A model generated the notes under the pieces. That model was not told where the DNA came from and made no database searches. It saw only the letters and a list, made by a program, of their open reading frames with translations. A program made the position numbers and the translations under genes. From positions 1 to 64,000 of the forward strand of contig JARGNI010000011.1 of the NCBI GenBank assembly GCA_029213195.1: 64,000 nucleotides of DNA, in the 5' to 3' direction. Origin of the DNA: Verrucomicrobiales bacterium (GTDB lineage Bacteria; Verrucomicrobiota; Verrucomicrobiia; Verrucomicrobiales; DEV007). Shown here one piece after another: positions 45,121-53,473 of this stretch (position 1 is the first letter of the stretch; each line of letters starts with the position of its first letter).

Positions 45121-46956
45121 ATGAAATCCATCGCCCTATCTTCCATCCTGCTGGCAACCCTTTTCGTTTTCACTTCTGCTGCCGAAGAACGCCCCAACAT
45201 CCTCTGGATCACCAGTGAGGACAATGGGATCTCCTGGGTCGGATGCTACGGAGGGACGAATGCAAAGACCCCATCGATCGACAAGCTCGCCGAGGAAGGG
45301 TTCCGCTATCGCTACTGCTTCGACAATGCTGCCGTTTGTGCTCCGACCCGATCGATCTGGATCACGGGCATGTATGGCGTTTCCAACGGGACCCAACCGA
45401 TGCGGAGCCGGAATGAGATTCCACATGACAAGATCGCCTATTATCCCGACCTCCTGAACCGAGCCGGCTACCACACATCCAACCCGGGTAAGACCGACTA
45501 CAATATCGGAGGCCGGGAGGACAAGGAGCCATGGGATCTGAAAAAGGGAACGCAGTATGGCTGGAAGAAACGTGAGCCGGGACAACCATTCTTCTGCGTC
45601 GTCAACATCGGCGACAGTCACGAGAGCCGGGCTCACGGAAATGTCGAAAACACTCGGAACGATCCCGCGAAGATGAAGCTGTTCTCCTACCATCCGGACC
45701 TCTCCGTTATCCGGAAAAACTACGCCAAGTATGCGGATGCGGTGGAGAACATGGACAAGAAAGTCGGGCAATGCCTCGCCGAACTGGAGAAGGACGGGCT
45801 TGCCGAAAACACCATCGTTATCTACAACTCCGATCACGGGGGTGTGATGGCGCGGAGCAAGCGCTTCGTCTACTCCAGCGGAATCCACTGTCCGCTCATC
45901 GTTCGCATCCCGGAGAAGTTCCAGCATCTCTATCCTGCCGAGAAGCCCGGCACGGTCGTTGACCGTTTGGTCGGATTCGTCGACATGCCCAAGACCTGGC
46001 TCAGCCTCGCCGGTGCCGAAATCCCAAACACCTTCCAGGGGCGGGTCTTTCTCGGCAAAGACGCCGACCCCGAGCCGGAGTATCACTTCGCCTTCCGCGA
46101 GCGGGCCGATGAGCGTCTCGACAATGTTCGCGTAATGCGGGACAAGCGCTTCTCCTATCACAAGAACTACATGCCCTTCGCGCCCGCAGGACAACACCTC
46201 GCCTATCTCTGGAAGGCAAAAGCGACGCCGGCTTGGGAGCAGCATCACCGCGAGGGAAAAACCGATGAGATCACCGGTCGCTTTTTCCGCCCCCGCGTAT
46301 CCGAAGAGCTCTACGACAACAAGACCGATTTCGACAACGTCCACAACCTGATCGACAGCAAAGAGCATCAGGAGAAGGTCGCCGAGTTGAAAGCAGCACT
46401 GCGGAAGAAGCAGCTCGAGCTTAACGATTCTGGTCTTCTTCCCGAGCAGATGCGCGTCCGCCGCGCCGCCGCGAACAAGGTCACGATCTACGAGATGATT
46501 CGGAATGAGAAGCTCTACCCGCTCGAGACCTATCTCGATGCCGCCGATGTCGCCCTCGCCCGAGACGCCGAGAATCTCGATGCCTTTGTTGCCGCTCTCT
46601 CCGACGAAGATGAAGGACTTCGCTGGTGGGGCATCGTCGGGGTTCACCTGCTCGAGGACAAAGCCGCCTCGGTATCCGGCGCTCTGGAAACGGCTCTCGA
46701 AGACGAGGCGCACGAAATCCGGATGATGGCGGCATGGACGCTCATCAAACTTGGGAAGACCGAGAAGGCACTCGCCTGTCTCGAGAGCCTCCTTTTCGAA
46801 GGCACTCACAACGAGATAATGCTTCACAATGTTCTCGACTGGATGGGCGAGCCCGCTCATCCCCTCATCAAGCGCTACATGGCGGAGGGGGGATCGAAAG
46901 ATGGCAAATACGGAATCAGTATCTTCGGTCGAGTTGCGGAACTGAATGGCTGGTGA
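45121..46956 (+). CDS. Secreted sulfatase with HEAT-like C-terminal repeats (second paralogue)
   Basis: Exported sulfatase of 611 residues. Signal peptide 1-21; ITSEDNGISWVGCYGG; maturation motif C73-A-P-T-R77; NPGKTDYNIGG replaces GKWH; YNSDHGGVMARSKRFVYSSGIHCPL is the second metal and Lys/Arg region. Residues about 470-611 form HEAT-like helices (SDEDEGLRWWGIVGVHLL, HEIRMMAAWTLIKLGK). It is a clear paralogue of the sulfatase at 22415 but not a recent copy. ATG 45121 begins the signal peptide; the earlier frame to 45049 is unsupported. A long antisense open frame covers this gene and is rejected. Confidence 0.93.
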   Translation: MKSIALSSILLATLFVFTSAAEERPNILWITSEDNGISWVGCYGGTNAKTPSIDKLAEEGFRYRYCFDNAAVCAPTRSIWITGMYGVSNGTQPMRSRNEIPHDKIAYYPDLLNRAGYHTSNPGKTDYNIGGREDKEPWDLKKGTQYGWKKREPGQPFFCVVNIGDSHESRAHGNVENTRNDPAKMKLFSYHPDLSVIRKNYAKYADAVENMDKKVGQCLAELEKDGLAENTIVIYNSDHGGVMARSKRFVYSSGIHCPLIVRIPEKFQHLYPAEKPGTVVDRLVGFVDMPKTWLSLAGAEIPNTFQGRVFLGKDADPEPEYHFAFRERADERLDNVRVMRDKRFSYHKNYMPFAPAGQHLAYLWKAKATPAWEQHHREGKTDEITGRFFRPRVSEELYDNKTDFDNVHNLIDSKEHQEKVAELKAALRKKQLELNDSGLLPEQMRVRRAAANKVTIYEMIRNEKLYPLETYLDAADVALARDAENLDAFVAALSDEDEGLRWWGIVGVHLLEDKAASVSGALETALEDEAHEIRMMAAWTLIKLGKTEKALACLESLLFEGTHNEIMLHNVLDWMGEPAHPLIKRYMAEGGSKDGKYGISIFGRVAELNGW

Positions 46957-47100
46957 GACACCTGGAGGACTGGGTTCGATTTCTGAGAATCCTGATTCTG
47001 CCTGGGAAAACTGAGGCTTCATTCGTGCGATTCGAGTAGATTCTCTTCCATTCGCGTTCCAGAAAGCAAGCCGGGCGGTCTGAGCAAAGTCCAATCCTCC

Positions 47101-47769
47101 ATGTCGACACCTCAAACGAGAGAAAGGAATGAGGTGATCGTCCTCCTTCATGGACTGGCTCGCAATTCCCAGTCTATGGGCAAAATGCAGCGGGCGCTCG
47201 AGGGAGAAGGCTACCCGGTTCTCAACATCAACTACCCGTCGCGCAAACATCGGATCGAGGAGTTGGCAGAGCACATTCAAGATTCGATATCGAGGCAGGT
47301 ATCTGAAGACCAGCCCCTGCATTTCGTCACCCATTCGATGGGAGGCATCCTTGTTCGATACCTTCAGCACACCACCTCTCTGCCCAATGCCCGCAGGCTG
47401 GTCATGCTGAGCCCACCGAATCGCGGCAGCGAAGTGGTGGACAGGCTCCGACACCTGCCACCCTTTCACTGGGTCAACGGCCCTGCTGGGGAACAATTGG
47501 GGACCGGCCCGGACGGGCTGGTCGCGCGTCTCGGTCCGCCGACACTCGAGACGGGCGTCATTACCGGTAATCGCAGTATCAACTGGATTCTCTCTCGTCT
47601 CATTCCGGGCCCCAACGATGGCAAAGTCTCCGTTGAGAGTGCGCAGTTGGAAGGAATGAAAGACTTCCTTGTCGTTCCGACCACGCACCCTTATATCATG
47701 AAAAATCGGCAAGTCATCGACTCGACCATTCGTTTCCTGGAGACTGGGAGTTTTCAAGAGGTCACTTGA
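47101..47769 (+). CDS. Small alpha/beta-hydrolase, lipase-like
   Basis: Lipase-type alpha/beta hydrolase of 222 residues without an obvious signal peptide, so probably cytoplasmic. The N-terminal strand VIVLLHGLARNSQSM supplies the oxyanion HG (residues 17-18), and the nucleophile elbow is T-H-S79-M-G-G. The probable acidic residue is in PGPNDGKVSVES and the His in VVPTTHPYIM. The family often hydrolyses acylglycerols or esters, but the substrate is unknown. It is 144 bases after the sulfatase and separate from it. A 17-base stretch at 47612-47628 recurs at 49710-49726, marking a decayed copy. Confidence 0.85.
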   Translation: MSTPQTRERNEVIVLLHGLARNSQSMGKMQRALEGEGYPVLNINYPSRKHRIEELAEHIQDSISRQVSEDQPLHFVTHSMGGILVRYLQHTTSLPNARRLVMLSPPNRGSEVVDRLRHLPPFHWVNGPAGEQLGTGPDGLVARLGPPTLETGVITGNRSINWILSRLIPGPNDGKVSVESAQLEGMKDFLVVPTTHPYIMKNRQVIDSTIRFLETGSFQEVT

Positions 47770-47833
47770 AAGCAAGGTTCTGACAAAGCCCCCGGAGACA
47801 GGTCATCAAGAGACGGCGATCGACAACTTCTAT

Positions 47834-47866
47834 CCCTTTCGTGCCCTCAGAAATACGCACGAAGGG
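47834..47866 (+). terminator. Hairpin downstream of the lipase-like gene
   Basis: An arm at 47834-47844 pairs with 47857-47866 (ten pairs, one bulged T), 65 bases after the lipase stop and about 90 bases before the next ATG. No T-run follows, so it is a weak terminator candidate or leader structure. Confidence 0.3.
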
Positions 47867-47957
47867 AAATTCATCGGACTCTGTTTAGCGAAGGATTAAT
47901 GGCTGAAGGCAATCAGCGGGCTTGATCAAGCTACCTGTCGTTGGATAGCATGGAACA

Positions 47958-49526
47958 ATGCAGAAATTCCCTTTCTTGATTCTTTCAACTTGGCTGTTTG
48001 TGGCCCTTGTCTCTCCCTTGGGTGCACTAGAGGTGAACTCTCATTTCAGTGAACACATGGTATTGCAACGAGGGATGGAGGTGCCAGTCTGGGGAACGGC
48101 TGCCGCGGGTTCAGAGGTCACCGTAACGTTTGCCGACCAAACCGTCTCCGGAACTGTCCACGCGTCGGGCAAGTGGCGGGTTCTTCTTCCCTCAATGGCA
48201 GCATCAGCCGACGGGAAGAAAATGACCGTCGCGGGTGATGGCAAGGTGATTGCGATTGCGGATGTTCTTGTCGGCGATGTCTGGGTTGGGTCCGGTCAGT
48301 CAAACATGGCCGGAAAGGTTGCCAGCTACTCGAAAAAGGACGAAACCCTTGCACGGCTGGTCGAGAACGCTCCGTATCCCAAGATTCGCCTGATGAATGG
48401 AGGGCCGAAGCCAGTCTGGAAGTTGGCAACCGCTGAAAATATCAACGGATTTTCCGCGATCCTCTTTGCCTTTGGCGAACGTCTTCAGCGCGATCTGGAT
48501 GTCCCGATCGGAATGATTGTGGGGGCAGTCGGTGGCACGCCTTCCGGATACTGGATTCCTTCCGAAGTCTACGAGTCCAGTAAACAGGCGAAGGCAGAGG
48601 TCGCGGAGTTCGCCAAAGCCTGGGACCCAGAGAAAGCGATGAAACAGCACGAGGCTAAAGTCGCTCTGTGGGAAAGGCGAGTCGCCGAGGCAACTGCGGC
48701 GGGCGAGAAACCGAAAGGCCGCAAACCCAGTCCGCCGGTTGACCCCGGCGCCTCGACCCGTGGTGGAAAGATCGGTGGCTTGTTTGATAAATACATTCGC
48801 AACTCCGTCGGATACGGAATCCGCGGCGTGCTGTGGGATCAAGGCGAAGCGGGCTCTGGGATTTTTGGGCTGGACCAACATACCTGCATGTCCGAGCTGA
48901 TTCGTGGATGGCGAGAGCTGTGGGGCCAGGGCAACTTTCCCTTTCTCTTCGTACAGAAACCCAGCGGAATGGGAAATGCGTTTTCGAATGAGGACCCGAT
49001 CACGAGAGAAGCGAATGCGTTTCAAGCACTACCGGAAAAGGATCCGGTTGGCGATGGGGGCGGTCGCTATCTCTACACGCGACTCATGCTCGACAACGAG
49101 AATTCCTGGATGGTTCCTGCGATCGACCTAGGGCCGACGATCCACCCTCTCAACAAATGGGGATACGGAAATCGCGCCGCAGAAGCAGCTCTCCAAATGG
49201 CTTACCAAGTGGAAGGCATACAAGCCTATGGTCCGATTTATGATTCACACCGAATAGACGGTAACAAGGTGTCAGTTCGATTTACGCAGACAGGTCGAGG
49301 CCTCACCATTCGCCACAGCGACGCCTTGCAAGGATTTACACTCGCCGGGAAAGATGGCGTCTGGCACTGGGCAAACGCGACAATTTCCGACGACGACACC
49401 GTAACGGTTTCAAGCGGAGCGGTTCCATCTCCGACTCAGGTTCGATTCGCGTACGCGAAGGATCGAACCTGGGCGAACCTCTTTAACAAGGATGGATTGC
49501 CGGCACTAGCGTTTACGACCGAATAA
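47958..49526 (+). CDS. Sialate O-acetylesterase-like (SASA) secreted protein
   Basis: Exported protein of 522 residues in the SASA/SGNH esterase family (signal peptide about 1-23). Landmarks: HMVLQRGMEVPVWGTA (33-48), the nucleophile block G-S-G-Q-S115-N-M (Ser115), GMIVGAVGGTPSGYW, and LWDQGEAGSG in the place of the usual WYQGE block. The C-terminal catalytic segment, usually D-I-H-P, reads PTIHPLNKWGYGNR: His and Pro are present but the Asp is replaced by Thr, so the dyad may be incomplete or use another acid. A Lys/Glu-rich insert lies near 225-265. The family removes O-acetyl groups from sialic or other sugars. Codon use is less G+C-rich than the neighbours. Confidence 0.87.
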   Translation: MQKFPFLILSTWLFVALVSPLGALEVNSHFSEHMVLQRGMEVPVWGTAAAGSEVTVTFADQTVSGTVHASGKWRVLLPSMAASADGKKMTVAGDGKVIAIADVLVGDVWVGSGQSNMAGKVASYSKKDETLARLVENAPYPKIRLMNGGPKPVWKLATAENINGFSAILFAFGERLQRDLDVPIGMIVGAVGGTPSGYWIPSEVYESSKQAKAEVAEFAKAWDPEKAMKQHEAKVALWERRVAEATAAGEKPKGRKPSPPVDPGASTRGGKIGGLFDKYIRNSVGYGIRGVLWDQGEAGSGIFGLDQHTCMSELIRGWRELWGQGNFPFLFVQKPSGMGNAFSNEDPITREANAFQALPEKDPVGDGGGRYLYTRLMLDNENSWMVPAIDLGPTIHPLNKWGYGNRAAEAALQMAYQVEGIQAYGPIYDSHRIDGNKVSVRFTQTGRGLTIRHSDALQGFTLAGKDGVWHWANATISDDDTVTVSSGAVPSPTQVRFAYAKDRTWANLFNKDGLPALAFTTE

Positions 49527-49931
49527 CAGGTTACGACCCAACGGTCCTGGCTGAATCGCCAACTGGGTATCCAAGCGTTTGTTTGCATGGGTGAACGTTT
49601 CTTGCTTCGTCATCCCCTCTCGTTCGATCTGGAACAGCGGGCTGTCGAACAATGCGAGAACAGGCGTCATTATCGACGAACGCTGCGCCGTCATGTCTCA
49701 TCCAGGGATCCAACGATGGCAAAGTCGCAGCGGAAGGCTGCCCATTTCCCCCGAAAGTAGATCAAGCCGATTTCTCTTCCTGCTTCAGGGCAGCGCCTAC
49801 TGAAGAGCAGCAGCCTGACGGCACGGGAAGAAGTCCCGAAATCCACTTCCTAAACCCACTGCCCCATCTAGACTAACCCGACGGGAGCAGTGAACTCACT
49901 CTCACCTTCTCCTAACAAAACACCAGACTCT
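49527..49931. other. 405-base gap holding a degenerate gene fragment
   Basis: Apart from the lipase-like remnant listed separately, I see no intact gene, RNA or repeat. Several frames of 55-75 codons exist on both strands, but none has a family match or a ribosome site. The promoter for the SGNH gene at 49932 should lie near the right end. Confidence 0.4.
49655..49740 (+). pseudogene. Decayed fragment of a lipase-like gene
   Basis: Two blocks match the lipase-like gene at 47101-47769 in order: a ten-base block (47554-47563 against 49663-49672) and a 17-base exact block (47612-47628 against 49710-49726). The distance between the blocks is 58 bases in the gene and 47 here, an out-of-frame loss of 11. 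The translated pieces (TGVIIDER in one frame, GSNDGKVAAEG in another) resemble the gene's TGVITGNR and GPNDGKVSVES. This suggests a frameshifted remnant of a paralogue. Similarity does not extend far on either side, so chance cannot be ruled out. Confidence 0.35.
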
Positions 49932-51215
49932 ATGAAAACGCTATTCTCAGCCATGGCAGGATTTGCTGTCCTTTTGCAGACAGGAATGGCGGACGAAACG
50001 CTGCTTTGGGACCTCGCCAGGGATACCATTCCAGATGAGCTGAAGTCGGGCAATATCCACAAGGTCGCGGGAAAAGTCGTCCTGAATGATGAAGCTTCCT
50101 TCGCGGTGCCGACCGCGGCATTTCCTGACCAGAAAAATTTCACCGTCCAGGTTACCTTCGAGCTTACCAAGCTCGTCGAACGTTCGCTGTTCACGGTCAT
50201 GAGCAAGCAGAGCGACAGCGAAGCGGGCGACGGCTTCACCGTCGACATGAACTATCGGCAGGAACCCTACTACGCCCGTCGCATCGGTTCCTATGTGAAC
50301 AATATCTTCATGAAAGCCTCGGGTATCGGCGGGAAATCCGGACCAAAAATCGACACACCCTACACCATCACGCTCGCGGTACGCGACGGATACGCCTCGT
50401 TCTACCTCGACGACCGGCCGTTCAAAAAATGCTTCATGGAAATGATCCCCAACGGGGAACCCATGTGGATCGGACGCAACCTCAAGGAGACGGACAAATC
50501 CATGCCTGCCGTAATCACCGGCGTAAAAGTCTATGGTCCATCGTTCGACTACGTCTCCCCAAAGGAGAGCAAAAGCGACAATCCCCGCGGTGCCGTCGCG
50601 GGAAAAGGGTGGGCCCTCGACGTTCCGGAAATCGAGCATCCGGACTGGTCGAAGATCCTCATCTACGGAGACTCCATTTCGATGGGCTACCGGAGATCAT
50701 TCATTCCGGAGATGTTGAAACAGGAAGCTTATGTTTTTCACTGCGTTCACTTTGTCGGGGGTAATGTACCCAAAGAAGCCCTGACGGAAATGGCAGGCCA
50801 CTACGAGTTCGATGCGATCGTGTTCAACAATGGTCTGCACTCCCTCGGGTGGACTCCCGACAAGGTTCCGGATCAGCTGGTTCACGACCGGATGAGTGAC
50901 CTCGCTCAGTGTTTCAAGACCGGTGCGCCGCAGGCCGAAATCTTTTATCTCATGACCACCCCGCACACGGCTTCGAAGCCAGCAAAGGACAAGCCGGTGG
51001 AGCAGTTCGGAGACAAGAACGATGTCGTCATCCGGCTCAACACGATCTCCGCGCAGGTCATGCAGGAAGAGGAGATCGAAATCATCGATGTCTACTCCAT
51101 CCTCGCGGAGAAGCTCGAGCTTGCCAGCGGCGATGGGTATCACTGGAGCTCGCCCGCCTACGAAATCATTTCTCGCGAAATCTCCGGAAGGGTTCTGCCT
51201 ATGTTGAAGCCGTAG
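49932..51215 (+). CDS. Secreted SGNH hydrolase with N-terminal LamG-like domain
   Basis: Exported protein of 427 residues. Signal peptide 1-20; a concanavalin/LamG-like beta domain (about 45-195, FTVQVTFELTKLVERSLFTVM); then an SGNH catalytic domain from about 235 with Y-G-D-S248-I-S. The GxND block is unusual (IVFNNGLHSLGW) and the C-terminal Asp/His appear in SGDGYHWSSPAY. Such LamG-GDSL proteins are common in planctomycete and verrucomicrobial polysaccharide loci and are probably glycan esterases, with the N-terminal domain binding sugar. ATG 49932 begins the signal peptide. It is convergent with the next gene (59 bases). Confidence 0.82.
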   Translation: MKTLFSAMAGFAVLLQTGMADETLLWDLARDTIPDELKSGNIHKVAGKVVLNDEASFAVPTAAFPDQKNFTVQVTFELTKLVERSLFTVMSKQSDSEAGDGFTVDMNYRQEPYYARRIGSYVNNIFMKASGIGGKSGPKIDTPYTITLAVRDGYASFYLDDRPFKKCFMEMIPNGEPMWIGRNLKETDKSMPAVITGVKVYGPSFDYVSPKESKSDNPRGAVAGKGWALDVPEIEHPDWSKILIYGDSISMGYRRSFIPEMLKQEAYVFHCVHFVGGNVPKEALTEMAGHYEFDAIVFNNGLHSLGWTPDKVPDQLVHDRMSDLAQCFKTGAPQAEIFYLMTTPHTASKPAKDKPVEQFGDKNDVVIRLNTISAQVMQEEEIEIIDVYSILAEKLELASGDGYHWSSPAYEIISREISGRVLPMLKP

Positions 51216-51274
51216 ACTCAGCAGCCCCTATGTTGGATATCGGAGGATGGACACCAAACCCGAGTTGAACCATT

Positions 51275-52279
51275 TCACTCGGCGACGGAGTCCAGGTCCC
51301 CGATCCCGTCCCCGTCGGCGTCGTCTATGTGTGCAAGAGGGTGATCTACGATCGCTTTCCAGGCGGCTTCCCGCATCCTCCGATCGAAATCGGCGGGAAT
51401 GTTGCCGGGTTTGTAATTCTTGATCAAAGCGGGAGATCTTCGGTAGATCATTCCGTAATAGACGTAGCCGACGAGATGGCCGATCCCGCTGGATCGGGAA
51501 AGGTGGCCCCCGTCCCGGTAGATTCCGTTTTTCCCACCGCTCGATTTTTCATCGATGCAATCAAGGTTCGGGAGCTCGCCCTTGTAAAACTGTTCGATGA
51601 GTTCCACCACCGCGAAGCTGGTGGGGATCATTCGAAATTTTCCAGGATACAATTTCTCGAGTGGTTCATACCTGGGACGATAAATTTCTTCGAGATTGCT
51701 GACCTGAAGTGCCTTCATTTCCTGGAGGATTTCGTCGGGCGTTTTGGTTTTGTATTCCGGAAGAAAACGGGGCCAGCCACCCTGGACGTAGAAAACCATC
51801 TCCGGGTTGTGCTTCAGACAGAAATCAATCCACTGGATGTAGTACTCCGGCTTATCCTTGTAGTAGGATCCCCAGGTCATCACATCCCACTCGCCGGTAG
51901 CGATCGCGGGGATCAGGATCGGATTGGCCTCGACACCGTTTTTCCATTTCCCGAATTCCTTCAACCAGATGGCGTTGGCGGATCCCGTCGCGCCACCTCC
52001 GGAATGATAGCGCTGATGATGTCCCTCGAGACCGGCTCCCCTGGCGATTTTCAAAAGCGAAGCCTGGCCGGGTGCCACCCAGCTATGACCGGTCATGACG
52101 ATGCGCAGTCCGTTGCCTTTCTCAAACTGCAACGGACCGCCTTTCTCTTTCTCCCGCCCAAGCCGAATGATGGCGGCCAGTTCTTCGGCGCTTGGTTCGA
52201 AACGCTTCGTATGCTGTTGGGCTGTCGAGAAGGAAGCGGCGAACAGGATCGCCGCGAAAAGAACTGGGAAACACTTCAT
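51275..52279 (-). CDS. SGNH-like secreted protein (GHSW motif)
   Basis: Exported protein of 334 residues, signal peptide about 1-20. It looks like a divergent SGNH hydrolase: MTGHSWVAPG may carry the nucleophile Ser where GDS is usual, RYHSGGGATGSANAIW could be the Gly block, TWGSYYKD the next block, and YRDGGHLSRSSGIGHLVGYV the Asp/His block. I do not know a named family for it. It ends with DDADGDGIGDLDS, an acidic Asp-rich stretch resembling a calcium-binding or dockerin-type loop. The gene stands alone, 225 bases downstream of the DUF4405 gene on the same strand. Confidence 0.65.
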   Translation of the reverse strand: MKCFPVLFAAILFAASFSTAQQHTKRFEPSAEELAAIIRLGREKEKGGPLQFEKGNGLRIVMTGHSWVAPGQASLLKIARGAGLEGHHQRYHSGGGATGSANAIWLKEFGKWKNGVEANPILIPAIATGEWDVMTWGSYYKDKPEYYIQWIDFCLKHNPEMVFYVQGGWPRFLPEYKTKTPDEILQEMKALQVSNLEEIYRPRYEPLEKLYPGKFRMIPTSFAVVELIEQFYKGELPNLDCIDEKSSGGKNGIYRDGGHLSRSSGIGHLVGYVYYGMIYRRSPALIKNYKPGNIPADFDRRMREAAWKAIVDHPLAHIDDADGDGIGDLDSVAE

Positions 52280-52504
52280 GGCCGCATTGTTGCGGATTTG
52301 GTTTCAGAGTCAAAACTTGCTCCGACTATTCGTCTGCCCCCGGGAAACGGATCCAAGCTCGGTTGGATCAAATGCGCTTGCTATGGATGAGGATCCTATC
52401 ACTATCAGGGTGACCATTCCTTCGCGTATTATCATCGCCTGTTATCGTTTGCTTGCTTCTTTCCGAGCGACGAGATCAGCGAACCATAAGAATCCCGAAG
52501 CCAT

Positions 52505-53467
52505 TTACTCCCCCCTCGTTTCCCGGTCAATCTGCAACAGAGCACTGTCGACCAGTTCGAGAACGGGGGCGAACTTTTCATCGGAGTAATCGACATAGTA
52601 GAGCGCCCAGGTTTCCTTGCCTTCCTCATCCTCCTCTTCCCGGGCGGGATACCCCACCAACTCCAGCAACTGGAAAGCGCGCGGATCTGCATTGTCGACT
52701 TCCACCGCATAGACAAGCGAAGGCAGGTCATCGTCCGGGGAGTCGATTTCCAGGACGAGACGATACGGCATGGGATTGTCGGGGTCAGCGGGTAGAATGT
52801 AATCCGCCGGATCGAAGGAGCTGTTCTGCGTTGCACCGGAAACCGCATCGAGATCCGCCTCTTCCATTTTCTCCTGCAGGGATTTCCCGGCTTCTTCCGC
52901 CTCCTCCCTGGCCTTCTCCCACCCTCGCAACTTGAAATCCCAGTAAGGCAATGCGGCTCGCCCTTCTCCCTCATTCTCCGGCGCGCGGAGGGTCTTGATG
53001 TGATAAAACGAGGCATTCTCCAACCAGATCGCGACGTGGGGTGGAGCTTCCGAAGCAAAGGACTTCCCCGCTCGAACCGTGAGGGCCATCTTGTAGTGAG
53101 GCGCAGGACTGTATCGATAGACGAGCCCCTCCTCGACCATCTCGAACCGATCCTGAGCCGGACCGAGGTTCCGGCTCAGTCCCAGCACCTTCTTCACCGG
53201 TTCCGGCTGCCAGAAAAAGAGCAGGGTCGAAACCAGGGTAATCCCTAGCGTTGCCACCAAAATCCTGCTACGCGAATACCGCGAAAGATGTCCGTAGTTA
53301 TTCGCGATGTGAAAGACAATCACGGCCACGAAGAGGAAGCCCATGAGGGCGTGCAGCCCGACAATCTGAATCGAGAAAGGCAGCAGAAACGCAAGGATCC
53401 CCGATACCGCAAGCACCACGAAGCTCGAAGCAAGTAGAAGAGAGACGAAGCTGCGTTTGCGATTCAT
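52505..53467 (-). CDS. DUF4405-type membrane cytochrome b-like protein with DUF2271-like tail
   Basis: Membrane protein of 320 residues. Three hydrophobic helices occur at about 9-31, 36-57 and 69-88; His39, His53 and His60 lie in the helix pattern of DUF4405/cytochrome-b561-like heme proteins. A large extracytoplasmic domain (about 125-300) resembles DUF2271 proteins (HVAIWLENASFYHIKTL, DAVSGATQ, PYRLVLEIDSP). It begins 6 bases after the FAD-oxidoreductase gene, so the two are translated from one message. A role in passing electrons between the membrane and the FAD enzyme is inference. No catalytic residues are identified. Confidence 0.75.
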   Translation of the reverse strand: MNRKRSFVSLLLASSFVVLAVSGILAFLLPFSIQIVGLHALMGFLFVAVIVFHIANNYGHLSRYSRSRILVATLGITLVSTLLFFWQPEPVKKVLGLSRNLGPAQDRFEMVEEGLVYRYSPAPHYKMALTVRAGKSFASEAPPHVAIWLENASFYHIKTLRAPENEGEGRAALPYWDFKLRGWEKAREEAEEAGKSLQEKMEEADLDAVSGATQNSSFDPADYILPADPDNPMPYRLVLEIDSPDDDLPSLVYAVEVDNADPRAFQLLELVGYPAREEEDEEGKETWALYYVDYSDEKFAPVLELVDSALLQIDRETRGE

Positions 53468-53473
53468 TCCCGG

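Noticed and set aside
45136-47775. Antisense open frame of 879 codons opposite the HEAT-tailed sulfatase and lipase genes
   Set aside because: The plus strand carries two proteins with full catalytic motifs and signal features. The antisense product has no domain and a composition expected from the complement of biased codons.
47922-47951. TTGATC/TAGCAT promoter-like boxes before the SASA gene
   Set aside because: Four of six matches in each box with 18-base spacing, but the start would fall on the ATG itself. Not strong enough to annotate.
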